From Leptospira harrisiae (lineage in GTDB: Bacteria > Spirochaetota > Leptospiria > Leptospirales > Leptospiraceae), in the NCBI RefSeq assembly GCF_002811945.1, contig NZ_NPDX01000002.1, forward strand, positions 310,001-374,000: 64,000 nt of DNA. Reading direction: 5' to 3'. The first letter of the stretch is position 1. Each line of letters begins with the position of its first letter. The notes beneath the pieces were generated by a model that ran no database searches, was not told the DNA's origin, and saw only the letters and a list, made by a program, of their open reading frames with translations. Below, piece by piece: positions 1 to 9,704 of this stretch. A program made the translations under genes and the position numbers.

Positions 1-1
1 C

Positions 2-319
2 GACGCTTATGTGATCAGCATTTCTGGAAGTTTGGACATTTATACTTCCCTGGATTTTAAAAATTTCCTGGAAACCAATGTTCCTAGCCAACCTACCGAA
101 AATCTGCATGTAATCATCAATTTAGAGAAACTCAATTATATTGACTCCTCTGGAATCGGAATGCTCATCAAACAGCTGAATTATGTCCAGGAACTCAAGG
201 GAAAGTTCTCAATTGCCAATATGAAACCAGCCATTGAGAAGGTTTTTAAAGTCGCTGGGCTTACCAGTTACTTCCAAACCATTGGTGAAGACGAATACCG
301 AGAAAAATACGCAGTTTAA
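2..319 (+). CDS. STAS-domain anti-sigma factor antagonist (5' end outside window)
   Basis: The reading frame is open from the first base (codons Asp-Ala-Tyr precede the GTG at 11), so the true start lies upstream of the window. The visible 102 residues are nearly a whole STAS domain. It has the opening strand ending in SGSLD, a hydrophobic strand (VIINL), then the phosphorylation-site signature IDSSG at about codons 44-48 counted from the GTG at 11. Proteins of this family are switched by phosphorylation of the serine in that loop: the unphosphorylated form binds a partner ATPase (anti-sigma factor or kinase). The gene ends 9 bp from a convergent gene. The partner is not next door; a second partner-switching cluster lies at 20.1-23.5 kb, but a link is only a guess. 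Confidence 0.85.
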   Translation, partial: DAYVISISGSLDIYTSLDFKNFLETNVPSQPTENLHVIINLEKLNYIDSSGIGMLIKQLNYVQELKGKFSIANMKPAIEKVFKVAGLTSYFQTIGEDEYREKYAV

Positions 320-328
320 GCTTCTACT

Positions 329-898
329 TTAGTTTTTCGCATCCAAACGGTTTTCCAAAACAAACGCATCCCAAACCCCCCAAAATCTCCCGAGTGAGTT
401 GTTGCTTGGCACGAGATCGACATAAATCTTTCCATCAGGGTATTCTGAAGGTTCAAGGGGAATTTCCACTGGATTTACAAAACTCTGGTTTTTATCGGAG
501 TAGATAGATAGTTTTGGCCTACCATTCACAAGGATGTTCAATTTTCTTGGTTTGAATTTGGAACCTTTTAGTGGACGATAACGAGTGAAATCCAAATAGA
601 GATACACTGTCGATTTAGAGATGACTTGTTTTTCCAATAGGAATTGGAGTCCAGTTTCTGGAACCATTCGACAGATATAATCTTGCAGTCCTAAGTGGGG
701 TGCATCCGGTTCTAATTCATAAGATTGGTAGATGGCCCAAGTTTTGAGTTCTGGGTAGGTGGCTATGTCCTCAGGGAGCAATCCTTCCTCCAAACCAAAT
801 TCTTGTTTGGGAATGACAGAGCCTTCTGCAAACACCGAAACCAAGGTTGATAAAAAGATTGCCGTTAGGATAAGGATTCGTAGTTTCAATGGAAGCAC
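329..898 (-). CDS. Exported protein of unknown function
   Basis: A 189-residue protein beginning with a clear signal peptide (basic MLPLKLR, then about 17 hydrophobic residues ending in VSVFA before EGS), so it is probably periplasmic or surface-attached. I see no lipobox cysteine. The mature part is rich in beta-strand-like stretches (STVYLYLDFTRY, KLNILVNGRPKLSIY, GKIYVDLVPSN) and may form a compact beta fold. I do not recognise the family; it resembles hypothetical proteins of spirochetes in general style only. It is transcribed divergently from ribF, with 36 bp between the two start codons, and converges on the STAS gene. Confidence 0.6.
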   Translation of the reverse strand: MLPLKLRILILTAIFLSTLVSVFAEGSVIPKQEFGLEEGLLPEDIATYPELKTWAIYQSYELEPDAPHLGLQDYICRMVPETGLQFLLEKQVISKSTVYLYLDFTRYRPLKGSKFKPRKLNILVNGRPKLSIYSDKNQSFVNPVEIPLEPSEYPDGKIYVDLVPSNNSLGRFWGVWDAFVLENRLDAKN

Positions 899-934
899 CT
901 AGTACAAGTATCGGATTACGAGACAAGTCCCCCT

Positions 935-1867
935 TTGAAAATTATTCGCTCTTTAGAATCGATCCAAAACGAGTTTCAAAACGGCTCCTCCTTGACACTC
1001 GGAAACTTTGATGGAATCCACGTTGGCCACCAGACCCTACTCTTGCGAACTGTGGAAAAAGCAAAGGAGTTAGGACTTCCTTCCGTCGTTGTCACTTATT
1101 TTCCAAATCCTTCTGTGGTTCTTGGCAAAAAACCAAACTTCAAATACTTATCTTCTGAAACGGAAAAAGAAGAACTCATCCGCGGATTCGGTATCGACTA
1201 TTTGGTTGTTTTAGATTTTACTTTGGAACTTTCAAAAATGTCGGCAGAAGATTTTTTGGAAAAAATTATGATCCAAACGTTGAATGCCAAACATATCGTC
1301 ATTGGATATAATCATTTTTTTGGAGCCGAAAGACGTGGAGATTTTACTCTGCTCGATTCAAATAAAACTAAATATAGTTATGCGGTCGAATTAAAGGAAG
1401 CGGTTCTAAAAAAGGAAAGTAAAATCTCGTCTTCACTCATCCGCGGATTTTTAGAAAAAGGGGAAATGGAAGAAGCTAAAATTCTTTTGGGAAGAAATTA
1501 TCATATTTCAGGAATTGTTACGCAAGGTGCCAAACGAGGAAGGACCATTGGATTTCCAACTGCCAATATCAAAGTTCCGGATGACAAACTCCTTCCTTCA
1601 ATTGGAGTTTACGCTTGTTTTGCGAAGTTTGGAGGGAAAGATCACAGGGGAATGGTCAACATTGGACACAATCCTACTTTTGATGGATTAGGGCTCCACG
1701 TGGAGGTGAATGTTTTTGATTTTGATGGTGATTTGTATGGTAAAGAATTGGAATTAGAAATCGTTCACAAAATTAGAGAGGAAAAAAAGTTTAGTGGACT
1801 TGACGAATTAAAAAGCCAGCTAACAAAAGATAAAGAAGAAAGTATACGAATTTTAAATTTTAACTAA
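935..1867 (+). CDS. ribF: Bifunctional riboflavin kinase / FAD synthetase
   Basis: RibF converts riboflavin to FMN and then to FAD using ATP, in the cytoplasm. At 310 residues it has the usual family length. The N-terminal nucleotidyl-transferase half carries the GNFDGIHVGH signature (residues 23-32), an HIGH-like ATP site, and SSLIRGFL near residue 165. The C-terminal flavokinase half carries GRTIGFPTANI and GVYACF, the expected nucleotide and flavin loop. The start is a TTG at 935; no in-frame ATG or GTG precedes it and the N-terminus MKIIRSLESI matches the usual RibF start, but there is no good Shine-Dalgarno. The 3' end overlaps the convergent gene by 15 bp. Confidence 0.95.
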   Translation: MKIIRSLESIQNEFQNGSSLTLGNFDGIHVGHQTLLLRTVEKAKELGLPSVVVTYFPNPSVVLGKKPNFKYLSSETEKEELIRGFGIDYLVVLDFTLELSKMSAEDFLEKIMIQTLNAKHIVIGYNHFFGAERRGDFTLLDSNKTKYSYAVELKEAVLKKESKISSSLIRGFLEKGEMEEAKILLGRNYHISGIVTQGAKRGRTIGFPTANIKVPDDKLLPSIGVYACFAKFGGKDHRGMVNIGHNPTFDGLGLHVEVNVFDFDGDLYGKELELEIVHKIREEKKFSGLDELKSQLTKDKEESIRILNFN

Positions 1868-2617
1868 GTGGTATAATTTTCCTTTCCGTTTGATTTTTCC
1901 TAAAATTTGTCCGTTTGTTTTATCTTTTTCCAACAATCCTTCCAAAGAAGTTTTTGATACTGCCCAATCTTCTTTTAGTTCGTCAAAATAAAATCCAAGT
2001 TCCTTTTTTGATGAGTCCTTAATCAAAAGAACATTTTTTTGTTTTTTTTCACCTTCTTCCATCAAAACAAATCCAGGTCCAGGAAACAATGGGATCAATT
2101 TTTCTCTGATACGTAATTGTTTTTTGAAAGCAGGTATATCTCGGAGGATCCGATAACTTTTTTTAGGGATAAGAAAGTTTACACCTTCTAACACATAACA
2201 AATAAAAACTAACTTACCACTGAGTCTTTGTGGTACAATTGGATTTTGTTTTTTTTCAGTGAGATTTTTTGCAATTCGATTGATTCGATTCTTTAACGCA
2301 GAATCCAAAAACTCAATTTTATCTTCTGATTTAATCTTTTCTAAAATATGGAAAAGTGAATCAAATTCTTTTTGTTTGTATTCATTTTTAATTTTGAACT
2401 TATGAATTTCTGAACTTAATCGTTTGCTCCTTTGTAAAAAATAAGGAGATTCGTTTGATTTTGATAATTGGATCAACTGTTCCGACAATACAATCATGGA
2501 AGTGATATGAATTTTTGATTCTCTTTCGAGTTCTTCCAAACGAATCAATTCATTTTCTAATTTGATTTTGGTTTGAAAGAACTCTTCTGCCCCCAATATT
2601 TTTTTGGTCGGTTTCAT
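1853..2617 (-). CDS. Unknown protein with N-terminal coiled coil
   Basis: A 254-residue, very basic protein without signal peptide or membrane segment. Residues 10-120 are strongly helical, with Leu/Ile heptads and many charged residues, consistent with a coiled coil. The last ~110 residues look like a small beta domain (LVFICYVLEGVNFLIP, FVLMEEG, VLLIKD, LGFYFDEL). The order and spacing of those strands faintly recall CheW-type domains, where a strand like VGLLVDEV follows a hydrophobic core strand, but no diagnostic motif is present. It lies directly upstream of nothing in its own operon and ends within ribF; rodA ends 8 bp upstream of its start, so it may be the last gene of the mre-rod operon. 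Confidence 0.6.
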   Translation of the reverse strand: MKPTKKILGAEEFFQTKIKLENELIRLEELERESKIHITSMIVLSEQLIQLSKSNESPYFLQRSKRLSSEIHKFKIKNEYKQKEFDSLFHILEKIKSEDKIEFLDSALKNRINRIAKNLTEKKQNPIVPQRLSGKLVFICYVLEGVNFLIPKKSYRILRDIPAFKKQLRIREKLIPLFPGPGFVLMEEGEKKQKNVLLIKDSSKKELGFYFDELKEDWAVSKTSLEGLLEKDKTNGQILGKIKRKGKLYHLVKI

Positions 2618-2625
2618 AATGGAAC

Positions 2626-4140
2626 TCAGTTTGCAAACTTACGTTTTTTAATGGATAAAATAATTCCAACGGCCGTCATCGCCATCACCAAATGCGAACC
2701 ACCATAACTCATAAAAGTAAGTGGAACACCTGTTACAGGAAGTAGTCCAATCACAATTCCTACATTAATGGCAATATGAAAAAAGATCATAGCCACGATC
2801 CCTGCCGCAAGAAGGGAACCAAACCTATCCTTACTTTCAAAACTAATTTGAAGACCTCGAAGAGGAATCGACATTAGGAAAAATAATAATAACACACTAC
2901 CAAAAAAACCAGTTTGTTCAGCCCAGGACGCAAAGATAAAGTCTGTTCCCGATTCGGGAACATGGGGAACTCTTCCTTCCGTCATCTCGCCGTGAAAGAG
3001 TCCTTTTCCAAAAACCTTTCCGGATCCAACGGCAGGTTTGGATGCTCGGAGTTGGTAACCAGCACCTTGTTTGAATTGGTCAGGATTTAAAAAAGCAGTA
3101 AGACGAATGACTTGGTTTTCTCGGAAAGGGATGGATTTGTGAACGGCAATAGCCGAAAGGATGGAGAGTCCTAAAATTCCAATCGTGATGTAGTAGTTTC
3201 TAAGATTTTTGGAACCACGAGCAATACGGATAAAAATCATCACAAGACTAATGAGGGCAAGTGTTCCACCGAGACCAAACATAAAGGCTTCATTGGATAG
3301 AATTTTATATCCGACACTCGCATATTCATCTTTGACTATTTCTGCGGCTTCGCGAATCATTTGGAGGTTTTTTGGGTTTTCGATTCCGGGTAAGGTGAGT
3401 CCCGATACTTTTTTCCCATCTAAAATTAACCAAATTTTACCTTGGAGTTGGTTTACAATCGATACTAACTCTACCTTGTTATCTTTGCGAAGTAAATCAA
3501 TGAGCGGTTGGATGAGTGTAAGCTGTGAATAAGCAAGATACATGGGAACCATTAGAGAAATACTACCAAAGGTAAGTAAGGATCCAACGTGCAAAATGTC
3601 TGCACCACCTAAATACAACATGGTGAATAACATTGGTAAAAAGGAAACGGCAGTTCCAAAGTCTGGTTGCAAAATGATAAAGAGCATTGGCACCAAACAG
3701 ATGATAAATGGTATGATCAGCACCGTAATTTTGTGCATTTCCTTTTCTTTCAAAACTAAATACTGACCAAGTAGGATCACTGTGGCTAATTTGGAAAATT
3801 CAGATGCTTGGAGGGTGATGGGACCAAGTTTTAACCAAGAACGTGCACCACGGCCAGAAGGAAGATATCCAATTCCGGGAATTAATGTGAGGACTAATAA
3901 AACAATCGAAAAGATATAAATGAAGAGGGCATAAGAACCTATCAATTGGTAGTTGATTCTCGACATAAACCACATGGAGATGAGTCCCACAAAAACAAAA
4001 GTGAACTGTTTGTACCAACGACCAAGTCCATCGGCTGTGTTTGCTTCTTGTGTGTATAAAGTAAGGACTCCTGCCATTGCCACGAGGACAACAGAGAAGA
4101 TAAGAAAAAAATCGAGTTTTTCTGTATTGCGATCAGCCAT
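2626..4140 (-). CDS. rodA: RodA peptidoglycan glycosyltransferase with a large central insertion
   Basis: SEDS-family polymerase that makes glycan strands for side-wall elongation in complex with PBP2. The family core is clear: the GRGARSWL segment near residue 97, ASEFSK with E114, QPDFG with D160, and the long loop RENQV...GYQL...FGKG...[11 protein letters not shown] with D400. About ten membrane helices can be traced. RodA is usually near 370-420 residues; this one has 504, because roughly 120 residues sit between about 205 and 335, including a hydrophilic stretch around 215-275. The start ATG shares its A with the stop of mrdA (TAATG), so translation is probably coupled. Confidence 0.93.
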   Translation of the reverse strand: MADRNTEKLDFFLIFSVVLVAMAGVLTLYTQEANTADGLGRWYKQFTFVFVGLISMWFMSRINYQLIGSYALFIYIFSIVLLVLTLIPGIGYLPSGRGARSWLKLGPITLQASEFSKLATVILLGQYLVLKEKEMHKITVLIIPFIICLVPMLFIILQPDFGTAVSFLPMLFTMLYLGGADILHVGSLLTFGSISLMVPMYLAYSQLTLIQPLIDLLRKDNKVELVSIVNQLQGKIWLILDGKKVSGLTLPGIENPKNLQMIREAAEIVKDEYASVGYKILSNEAFMFGLGGTLALISLVMIFIRIARGSKNLRNYYITIGILGLSILSAIAVHKSIPFRENQVIRLTAFLNPDQFKQGAGYQLRASKPAVGSGKVFGKGLFHGEMTEGRVPHVPESGTDFIFASWAEQTGFFGSVLLLFFLMSIPLRGLQISFESKDRFGSLLAAGIVAMIFFHIAINVGIVIGLLPVTGVPLTFMSYGGSHLVMAMTAVGIILSIKKRKFAN

Positions 4141-6077
4141 TAAAATGCCTCTTGTTCTACTGGTGCTTCTTCTTCCATGGTTTTAGCACGTGATCTATCT
4201 GTTCTTGGGAAAGAACCTGGAGGGAATGCTGCTTTGAATACTTCACGAGCTGCAGGAGCCGCAGAGGCAGCACCACCGACACCATATTCCACAAAGGCAG
4301 CAACTAATATCTGTTTTTCGGGAGGTGCATTTACAGGTGCATATCCAATAAACCAAGCATGGTTGGAAGAAGATGCTCCTCGTCTTCTGGTTTGGGCGGT
4401 TCCCGTTTTACCTGCAATTTCTGGGAGTGTCGGTGAATTGAGAACACCAGATGCGGTTCCAGAATATCCAACTAAATACAGTCCTTCCTTGAGTGCTTCC
4501 ACTGTGGAACGTTTAAGAGGAATGTCTCGGAGGATAGTAGGTTCTGTTTTTTGAATGAGTGAGTTATCGAGTGGGCTTCTAATTTCAGAAACCACATAAG
4601 GTTTGTAGATTTTTCCATTATTGACAACTGCCATATAAAAGAGTGCCATCTCAATGGGAGTTACGGAAATAAATCCTTGTCCAATGGAAAGGTTTACCGT
4701 ATCTCCATCAAACCACTTGTTTCCGTAAGTTCTTTTTTTCCAATCGGAACTTGGAATGAATCCCGTTGCTTCACCAGGCAGATCGATTCCTGATTTTTTA
4801 TCTAAACCGAATAACCGTGAATAGGCGAGAATGGGTTCTGCACCTAATTTGTATCCCAATTGATAGAAGTATACGGAGTTGGATTTTTCTAATGCCTGGG
4901 CAAGATTGAGTTCGCCGTGATTTTTTTTATCCCAGTTATAAAACACTTGGTCAGGTACACCTTTGAAAGTTGACTTGAGAGTAAAACTTGCCGGGCAGGA
5001 AAAGGTTTGTTTCGGATCATAATTGATTTTGTGTTCACTTTCCATTGCCGCAAGACCTACAAGGGTTTTGAAAGTAGAGGCAGGTGGGAACCTGGATTGG
5101 ATTGCTAAATTTAAAAAACCACCGTTATTAGTAACTCGAGTAAAGTGGTTGGAGCGATCTAATTTGTTTTTGCCAGATAAGATATTTGGATCATAGGCGG
5201 GATTGGAAGCCATAGCCAAAACTTCGCCTGTAGTTGCTTTGATAGCAAGGACAGTTCCTCGAACACCTTTTAACGCGCGATAGGCTGCAATTTGCATATC
5301 ACGATCAATTGTTAAAATTAAGTTATTGCCTGGAACAGAATGTTCGATGACACGTTCTTCTTCAATATTCCCTTCTGTGTTTCTTTTTTGGATTCGAAAT
5401 CCGTCTTGGCCACGAAGGGTCGTATCATAAAGGGATTCAATTCCACCTTTACCGATGAGTTGGTAGGTTTTGATTTCTTTTTCTTGTAAATCGCTAGTTG
5501 TTGGTTTTCCCACATAACCAGTCACATGTGAAAGTGCAGGTCCCATATGGTAAACTCGGGCCGGTGAAGAAACTAGATACACATATTTATTGATATTGTC
5601 GAGGACAAGAATTCGTTCTTGTTGTTCACGAGAAATCCCTTCTAACAGAACAAAAGGTTCTCTAGAACGAATTTTTTTGATCATCCTTGAGTCTTGGAGT
5701 TCTTTTTCGTAATAGACAATGGGGATTGAAAGTGCTTCACAGAATTTATAAATAAAATCTTTCACCTTTCTTGGATCATTCTTAAGTAAACTTGTATTTA
5801 GGATTACGTCAAGAGATGCAGAATTGGAAACTAAAGGTTGGCTTGTTTCAGGAGTGAGAAAGTTCCTATCAAAAATATTCCCGCGGTCTGCGGGAATGGA
5901 TTCACTTCTCCGGACAAAACGTTCGGCTTTGAGAGAGTTTTCACTTCCTTGGACAATTTGTAAATTAAACAATTGTAGGATATAGGCAGTGAGAGTAAAC
6001 ACAACCATTCCTGTAAAAAAATAGAGTCGTTTACGGAAACTTGTTTCTAATCGAAATTCAGATGCCGACTGACTCAT
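4140..6077 (-). CDS. mrdA: Penicillin-binding protein 2, cell-elongation transpeptidase
   Basis: PBP2 crosslinks side-wall peptidoglycan and partners RodA. It is 645 residues: a short cytoplasmic tail, one membrane anchor (about 19-42), a pedestal domain starting with the [12 protein letters not shown] motif near residue 61, and a transpeptidase domain. The catalytic serine motif is PASTFK (S334, K337) and the third motif is AGKTGTAQ (K557-G559). The second motif is SNSVYF at 399-404, so the residue that is usually Asn or Asp (third position of SxN) appears to be Ser. It overlaps mreD by 4 bp and rodA by 1 bp in the same operon. No other damage is visible. Confidence 0.95.
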   Translation of the reverse strand: MSQSASEFRLETSFRKRLYFFTGMVVFTLTAYILQLFNLQIVQGSENSLKAERFVRRSESIPADRGNIFDRNFLTPETSQPLVSNSASLDVILNTSLLKNDPRKVKDFIYKFCEALSIPIVYYEKELQDSRMIKKIRSREPFVLLEGISREQQERILVLDNINKYVYLVSSPARVYHMGPALSHVTGYVGKPTTSDLQEKEIKTYQLIGKGGIESLYDTTLRGQDGFRIQKRNTEGNIEEERVIEHSVPGNNLILTIDRDMQIAAYRALKGVRGTVLAIKATTGEVLAMASNPAYDPNILSGKNKLDRSNHFTRVTNNGGFLNLAIQSRFPPASTFKTLVGLAAMESEHKINYDPKQTFSCPASFTLKSTFKGVPDQVFYNWDKKNHGELNLAQALEKSNSVYFYQLGYKLGAEPILAYSRLFGLDKKSGIDLPGEATGFIPSSDWKKRTYGNKWFDGDTVNLSIGQGFISVTPIEMALFYMAVVNNGKIYKPYVVSEIRSPLDNSLIQKTEPTILRDIPLKRSTVEALKEGLYLVGYSGTASGVLNSPTLPEIAGKTGTAQTRRRGASSSNHAWFIGYAPVNAPPEKQILVAAFVEYGVGGAASAAPAAREVFKAAFPPGSFPRTDRSRAKTMEEEAPVEQEAF

Positions 6078-6589
6078 TGCCTAACCTCATCTGCATCCAA
6101 TCGAAAAGCCCAAGAGAATAAAAAGAATAATGCTGGTCCGATGAACGCATTGTACAACGAAACATATAAAAAGGAATAACTTTGGTTCGAGTGAAAGAAC
6201 ATTAAAAACAATAAATAAGTTATGAGTCTTGAAAGAAGGGTAAACCCAAGAATATAAATTGTAATGGAAATATAGTTCTCTGTATAGGAACTTCGCATCA
6301 CTTTACCAACGATGTAGCCGATGATGGCATAAGAAAAGGAATGGAGGCCAATTTTATAATATACAATATTATCTCCTCCTATTTCACCACCTAACGCAGT
6401 ATCAGTGAGTAAGCCACCAAAAAATCCTAACCAAAGTCCATACAATGGTCCCTTTCTTAATGCAAAAAAGACCACAAAGATCACCATAAAGTCCGGACGA
6501 ATTGCATTTCCTAATTCAAATAGATTGGATCCATTTAAAAAATGGGAGAGTAGTAATCCAATGATGATAAATAATTTATCTAAAATCAT
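6074..6589 (-). CDS. mreD: Rod shape-determining protein MreD
   Basis: A 171-residue, almost entirely hydrophobic protein with about five or six membrane helices and the small-residue-rich segment [20 protein letters not shown] near residue 50 that is typical of MreD. MreD is an inner-membrane part of the elongasome linking MreC to the PBP2/RodA enzymes. Identity rests on this pattern and on position: it is flanked by mreC and mrdA with 4-bp start/stop overlaps on both sides. The family is poorly conserved in sequence, so context carries much of the call. Confidence 0.88.
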   Translation of the reverse strand: MILDKLFIIIGLLLSHFLNGSNLFELGNAIRPDFMVIFVVFFALRKGPLYGLWLGFFGGLLTDTALGGEIGGDNIVYYKIGLHSFSYAIIGYIVGKVMRSSYTENYISITIYILGFTLLSRLITYLLFLMFFHSNQSYSFLYVSLYNAFIGPALFFLFSWAFRLDADEVRQ

Positions 6590-7767
6590 GGTGTTGTCTC
6601 CTTTGGACCTTCCTGCGTGGAAGGAGAAGGTGGGGTAGTCGGTGTTGAATCAGGTACAGTTGTATTCACAGAAGGTTTTGTATATTGTGGAGTTCCAAAA
6701 GTAGAAGGAAAGTTTCCTTGTCTTTTCTCTGGTTCTTTTCCTTTTTTGTTATAGTCTTTATCTTTTGGAAAATCGATTTCACCAAAATAAGGGCCATCAA
6801 TTTGAATTGTTTTTTCCGCAGGCCACTCTTCTCGCCATTTTTCAGGTTGTTTCTTTAAAACGATCACATGTAAAAGTTTATCAAATTCGACAAACGGACG
6901 TAAGATGGCAGTTTTGAATGATCCGTTTCTTGGACCTTCTTCAATAATTGTTCCCACAGGAATTCCTGGAGGAAACACTCCAGATCCGCCTGAACTAAAC
7001 ACAGCTTTACCGATTTTGCTAAATCCTTCTGTAAACATTGTACCTGCAGAAGTGGGAGGAGGATTGGGGCCCATAGGAAAATTTCCTATGGCTTTTGGAT
7101 CAATCACAATTCCCGAATCAATATAATCTAACAAAACATCGGTTCCGCGACCACTGTTTCCGTTAAGGGATGCCCAAAGGTTGGTTCCTGGAATGGAGAC
7201 TCCCATTGAAAAGTTTGAATTGATGATGGGTTGGATGACAGCAGATCCTTTGGATACAGCGATGATTTTACCCACAAGGGCTTCGGTAAATTTCCCTTTT
7301 TCGTCAAGGGAACGAGCCACAACTGGCATATAAGGTTTGATTCCTTCTTCCGATCCTTTGTTGATAATGATGGTTCTATAAATTGCGTTCAAACGAACAC
7401 TTAGTACTTCTGCTCTTACAGAAGGATAATCTAAATGGAGAGGAAAGTTTAACTCCTGCCTAAGGATGGCATTCTCGGCCTTCAACCTTTCTACATCTTT
7501 AGAAAGTTGGCGGTATTCTTCCATGACGTTCAAACAAGAATCACGCTCTTCTCGGACCCGCTCAAATGACTCGAGTTTGTTATAGCTACTTTTGATTAGG
7601 GATCCGAAGGAATCAAAGGACCCTGAAAAAAAGTCGCCTACACCCTGAAAGCTGGCAATCCCTCTTACCATGAAGTTGCCGTTCCAAATTAGGGAAGTAA
7701 AGGAAAACAGGAATACGAAAAGTAGGGAGAACAATTCGTCATTTTGATTGATGCGATTCCACTTCAT
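6586..7767 (-). CDS. mreC: Rod shape-determining protein MreC
   Basis: MreC is a bitopic periplasmic scaffold that activates PBP2. The 393-residue protein has one N-terminal membrane helix (about 14-36), a coiled coil at roughly 65-108 (VRAEV follows the [12 protein letters not shown] linker) and two beta-barrel domains with typical family phrases such as [17 protein letters not shown] and [18 protein letters not shown]. The C-terminal ~70 residues are a Lys-, Pro- and Thr-rich tail that is longer than in most MreCs and is probably disordered. It is the first gene of the mreC-mreD-mrdA-rodA run. mreB, which often precedes mreC, is not in the window. Confidence 0.93.
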   Translation of the reverse strand: MKWNRINQNDELFSLLFVFLFSFTSLIWNGNFMVRGIASFQGVGDFFSGSFDSFGSLIKSSYNKLESFERVREERDSCLNVMEEYRQLSKDVERLKAENAILRQELNFPLHLDYPSVRAEVLSVRLNAIYRTIIINKGSEEGIKPYMPVVARSLDEKGKFTEALVGKIIAVSKGSAVIQPIINSNFSMGVSIPGTNLWASLNGNSGRGTDVLLDYIDSGIVIDPKAIGNFPMGPNPPPTSAGTMFTEGFSKIGKAVFSSGGSGVFPPGIPVGTIIEEGPRNGSFKTAILRPFVEFDKLLHVIVLKKQPEKWREEWPAEKTIQIDGPYFGEIDFPKDKDYNKKGKEPEKRQGNFPSTFGTPQYTKPSVNTTVPDSTPTTPPSPSTQEGPKETTP

Positions 7768-7833
7768 GGACTTATGTCACATTAATTTTATCGGAAAGAA
7801 TCTTTCAAGCGAGAATCAATTTTGGACAATTTT

Positions 7834-8460
7834 TCACTTCATGGACGCGGGTAGGAAATAAAGAGAGGCCGGCTTCTCCCACCGTGAGTCTCCCTGAAAG
7901 GTTTGGAGTCCTTTGGGGTTTCGAAAAACAGTTACCCGAACGTTTGTTGCCCTTGGTAGGGCACCCCCATGGAGTCCTAATTTCAGTCGGACTTCTCCGA
8001 GGCCTGGATCAACCACTTGTGAGAAATAAGTTTTTGTCCCTAATTGCACAACGGCAAATTCACGAATTCCAAAAACTGGCCTCGGGTCGTTTGCGGTTCC
8101 CAAAAATTTCGAAACCAAAGAAAGGAAACCTGGGAAATCTTTTGTATTTAGGGAAGATATATAACTGAGTAAATGTTGGCGGAGAAATTCTTTTGCGTGG
8201 TTGTGTGCAAGTAACACACGATGGCGACGATCCAATTGGGAGTAAAAGGACTGGAGAAGATCCCTTTCCTCTCGATTGCATCCTGCGCGAAAGGCCAGAC
8301 GGTCGAGTCGTTTGCTATGCATACGCACAAGTTCGAACCGATGTGTGAAATAAGCGCTGAGCCGAAAGGAAAGATAAAAGAAAAGAACAAGGAGGATTAA
8401 TTGTAACGAGGCAAATTCGGAATCACCCTTCCAAATCCAAACTGGTCTTTCAGGAAACAT
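7834..8460 (-). CDS. Unknown single-pass membrane protein upstream of mreC
   Basis: A 208-residue protein with one membrane helix at about residues 18-37 followed by a basic cytoplasmic domain with many Arg and His. The order (N-terminal helix, helical segment with LLQSFYSQLDRRHRVLL, then a beta-rich C-terminal half such as EFAVVQLGTKTYFSQVVD) reminds me of membrane-anchored YcgR/PilZ-like proteins of spirochetes. However, I cannot see a PilZ RxxxR or D/NxSxxG motif, so I do not assign that function. The gap to mreC is 66 bp, so cotranscription with the shape operon is possible. Confidence 0.6.
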   Translation of the reverse strand: MFPERPVWIWKGDSEFASLQLILLVLFFYLSFRLSAYFTHRFELVRMHSKRLDRLAFRAGCNREERDLLQSFYSQLDRRHRVLLAHNHAKEFLRQHLLSYISSLNTKDFPGFLSLVSKFLGTANDPRPVFGIREFAVVQLGTKTYFSQVVDPGLGEVRLKLGLHGGALPRATNVRVTVFRNPKGLQTFQGDSRWEKPASLYFLPASMK

Positions 8461-8601
8461 TGGAGATTAGACGAATGGGAAGGGATCGTTTGTTACTCGT
8501 TATATTGGAATCTAGAGAGAACAAAGGTTTGTATTTATCTTGCTATTCCAGATCTATGAGAATTCAAAATCCTTCATACTTCTCGAGAAAAAAAAGGTAT
8601 T

Positions 8602-8799
8602 ATGATTACTCCGAACCAGACGGATTATAAAGTTTTGTATAGGAAGAATCCAAGAGTCATTGGAAAGGCAATAAAAAATACACTGGCCGAGATCAATAAG
8701 CAGGATAACCAATTTGTTTTTTTAGATACACTAGGTGACTAGGATGGTTTCGATTATAACCAAGAATTCGTAGGATTAGAAAAAAAATCCATGATCTGA
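8602..8799 (+). pseudogene. Probable gene remnant with an in-frame stop
   Basis: From ATG 8602 the frame reads 46 codons (ending FVFLDTLGD) to a TAG at 8740, then continues in the same frame for 18 more plausible codons (DGFDYNQEFVGLEKK...) to TGA at 8797. The residues flanking the TAG read smoothly as one protein sequence, which suggests a nonsense mutation in a decayed gene. I do not recognise the family, and no homologous neighbour is present to compare with. A chance open frame cannot be excluded. Confidence 0.35.
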
Positions 8800-8887
8800 G
8801 TTATATATAATTTTTTTTAAGGTCTAGTAAATTGTCTTCCATGATTTAATGAAATAGTTCTTTGAAGTGATACTTAAAGAAAAGTTT

Positions 8888-8918
8888 ATCGTTTAAATAG
8901 CTGTTCTACTTAAACGAT
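8888..8918. repeat. Perfect 9-bp inverted repeat
   Basis: ATCGTTTAA and TTAAACGAT are separated by 13 bases. The stem is AT-rich and no T-run follows, so it is not a typical intrinsic terminator. It could be a protein-binding site or chance in AT-rich DNA. Confidence 0.35.
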
Positions 8919-9020
8919 GATGAGTCAAAATAGAATATCTTGTTGATTAAAAGCAAACAGATATTTGGGAAATTGTATCATTACAAAAATACAATAGTAC
9001 TAAGTTTTTTTTAGAAAATA

Positions 9021-9584
9021 TTATTTTGAAATTACTATTGAATTTGCAAGAAAATCATGCGGTGTCTTTTTCATTTTATTGAATAATATAAAAAGAATGG
9101 AAATTAGATAGTAATATAGAGACAAATTCGGAACTTTTTCTTGGTTATTGATTTCTTTATAATACTCTGAAAAAATGAGGTTAGAAAGTTTTTCCGAATT
9201 TTGGTTAAAAAAGATAACCATAAAATAAACATTAATAATAAAAAATAGATAAATGAGTATATGCGGAACTTCTCTTAAAAAAGCTTCTTTGAGTGATAAA
9301 GTTCCAAGTTCTGAGTTAACTACTTTGATTTTAACTGCTAACTTTCCGAATGTTCCGCCTAATTTGAATGTTAGAAAAATTCTGTAACTAATGAAGATGA
9401 TCGAATATACTATTGTCGCGATAAAATAGTATATTAATCCGATTTGCATGGATTTGAAAATGAGAAATAGGTGAATTCCTATGAATGGCGACAAGATTAA
9501 AAAATCAACAATATGGGCTAAAAATCTTTTCCCTAGAGATGCGAGCACAAATTCTTGTTCGTTGGTAGTTTCGATTGAGTTCAT
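9021..9584 (-). CDS. RDD family membrane protein
   Basis: A 187-residue membrane protein with four or five helices. The RDD family marks are visible: near the N-terminus LGKRFLAHIVDFLIL (Arg and Asp at the edges of the first helix) and later GGTFGKLAVKIKVV, the usual glycine-rich GxTxGK segment. RDD proteins are of uncertain function; some are reported as ion antiporters. The unusually AT-rich coding sequence fits its surroundings. It stands alone on the reverse strand, downstream of the MFS gene after a 217-bp gap. Confidence 0.8.
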   Translation of the reverse strand: MNSIETTNEQEFVLASLGKRFLAHIVDFLILSPFIGIHLFLIFKSMQIGLIYYFIATIVYSIIFISYRIFLTFKLGGTFGKLAVKIKVVNSELGTLSLKEAFLREVPHILIYLFFIINVYFMVIFFNQNSEKLSNLIFSEYYKEINNQEKVPNLSLYYYLISILFILFNKMKKTPHDFLANSIVISK

Positions 9585-9704
9585 TGATTGTCCTTAATAT
9601 TCAATTATTTTTGCTGAATGGTTGAGTTCAGCGTTATATGATATAGGTGAATTGCTGTTAGGTCAAATTCTTTTTTAATTGTATTTGTTTTATGGAAATA
9701 TCGG

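Larger units (their letters stand above)
8461..9020. other. 560-bp intergenic region with a gene remnant and an inverted repeat
   Basis: No intact gene of normal length is visible on either strand. The left half contains a short open frame interrupted by one stop (8602-8799, listed separately). The right half is very AT-rich, with poly-T runs at about 8811-8818 and 9005-9012 and one perfect 9-bp inverted repeat (8888-8918). This region is downstream of the RDD gene on the reverse strand and upstream of the unknown membrane gene's start. Confidence 0.5.

Noticed and set aside
7834..8460. PilZ/YcgR family assignment for the gene upstream of mreC
   Set aside because: The layout is suggestive, but RxxxR and D/NxSxxG motifs are not visible.
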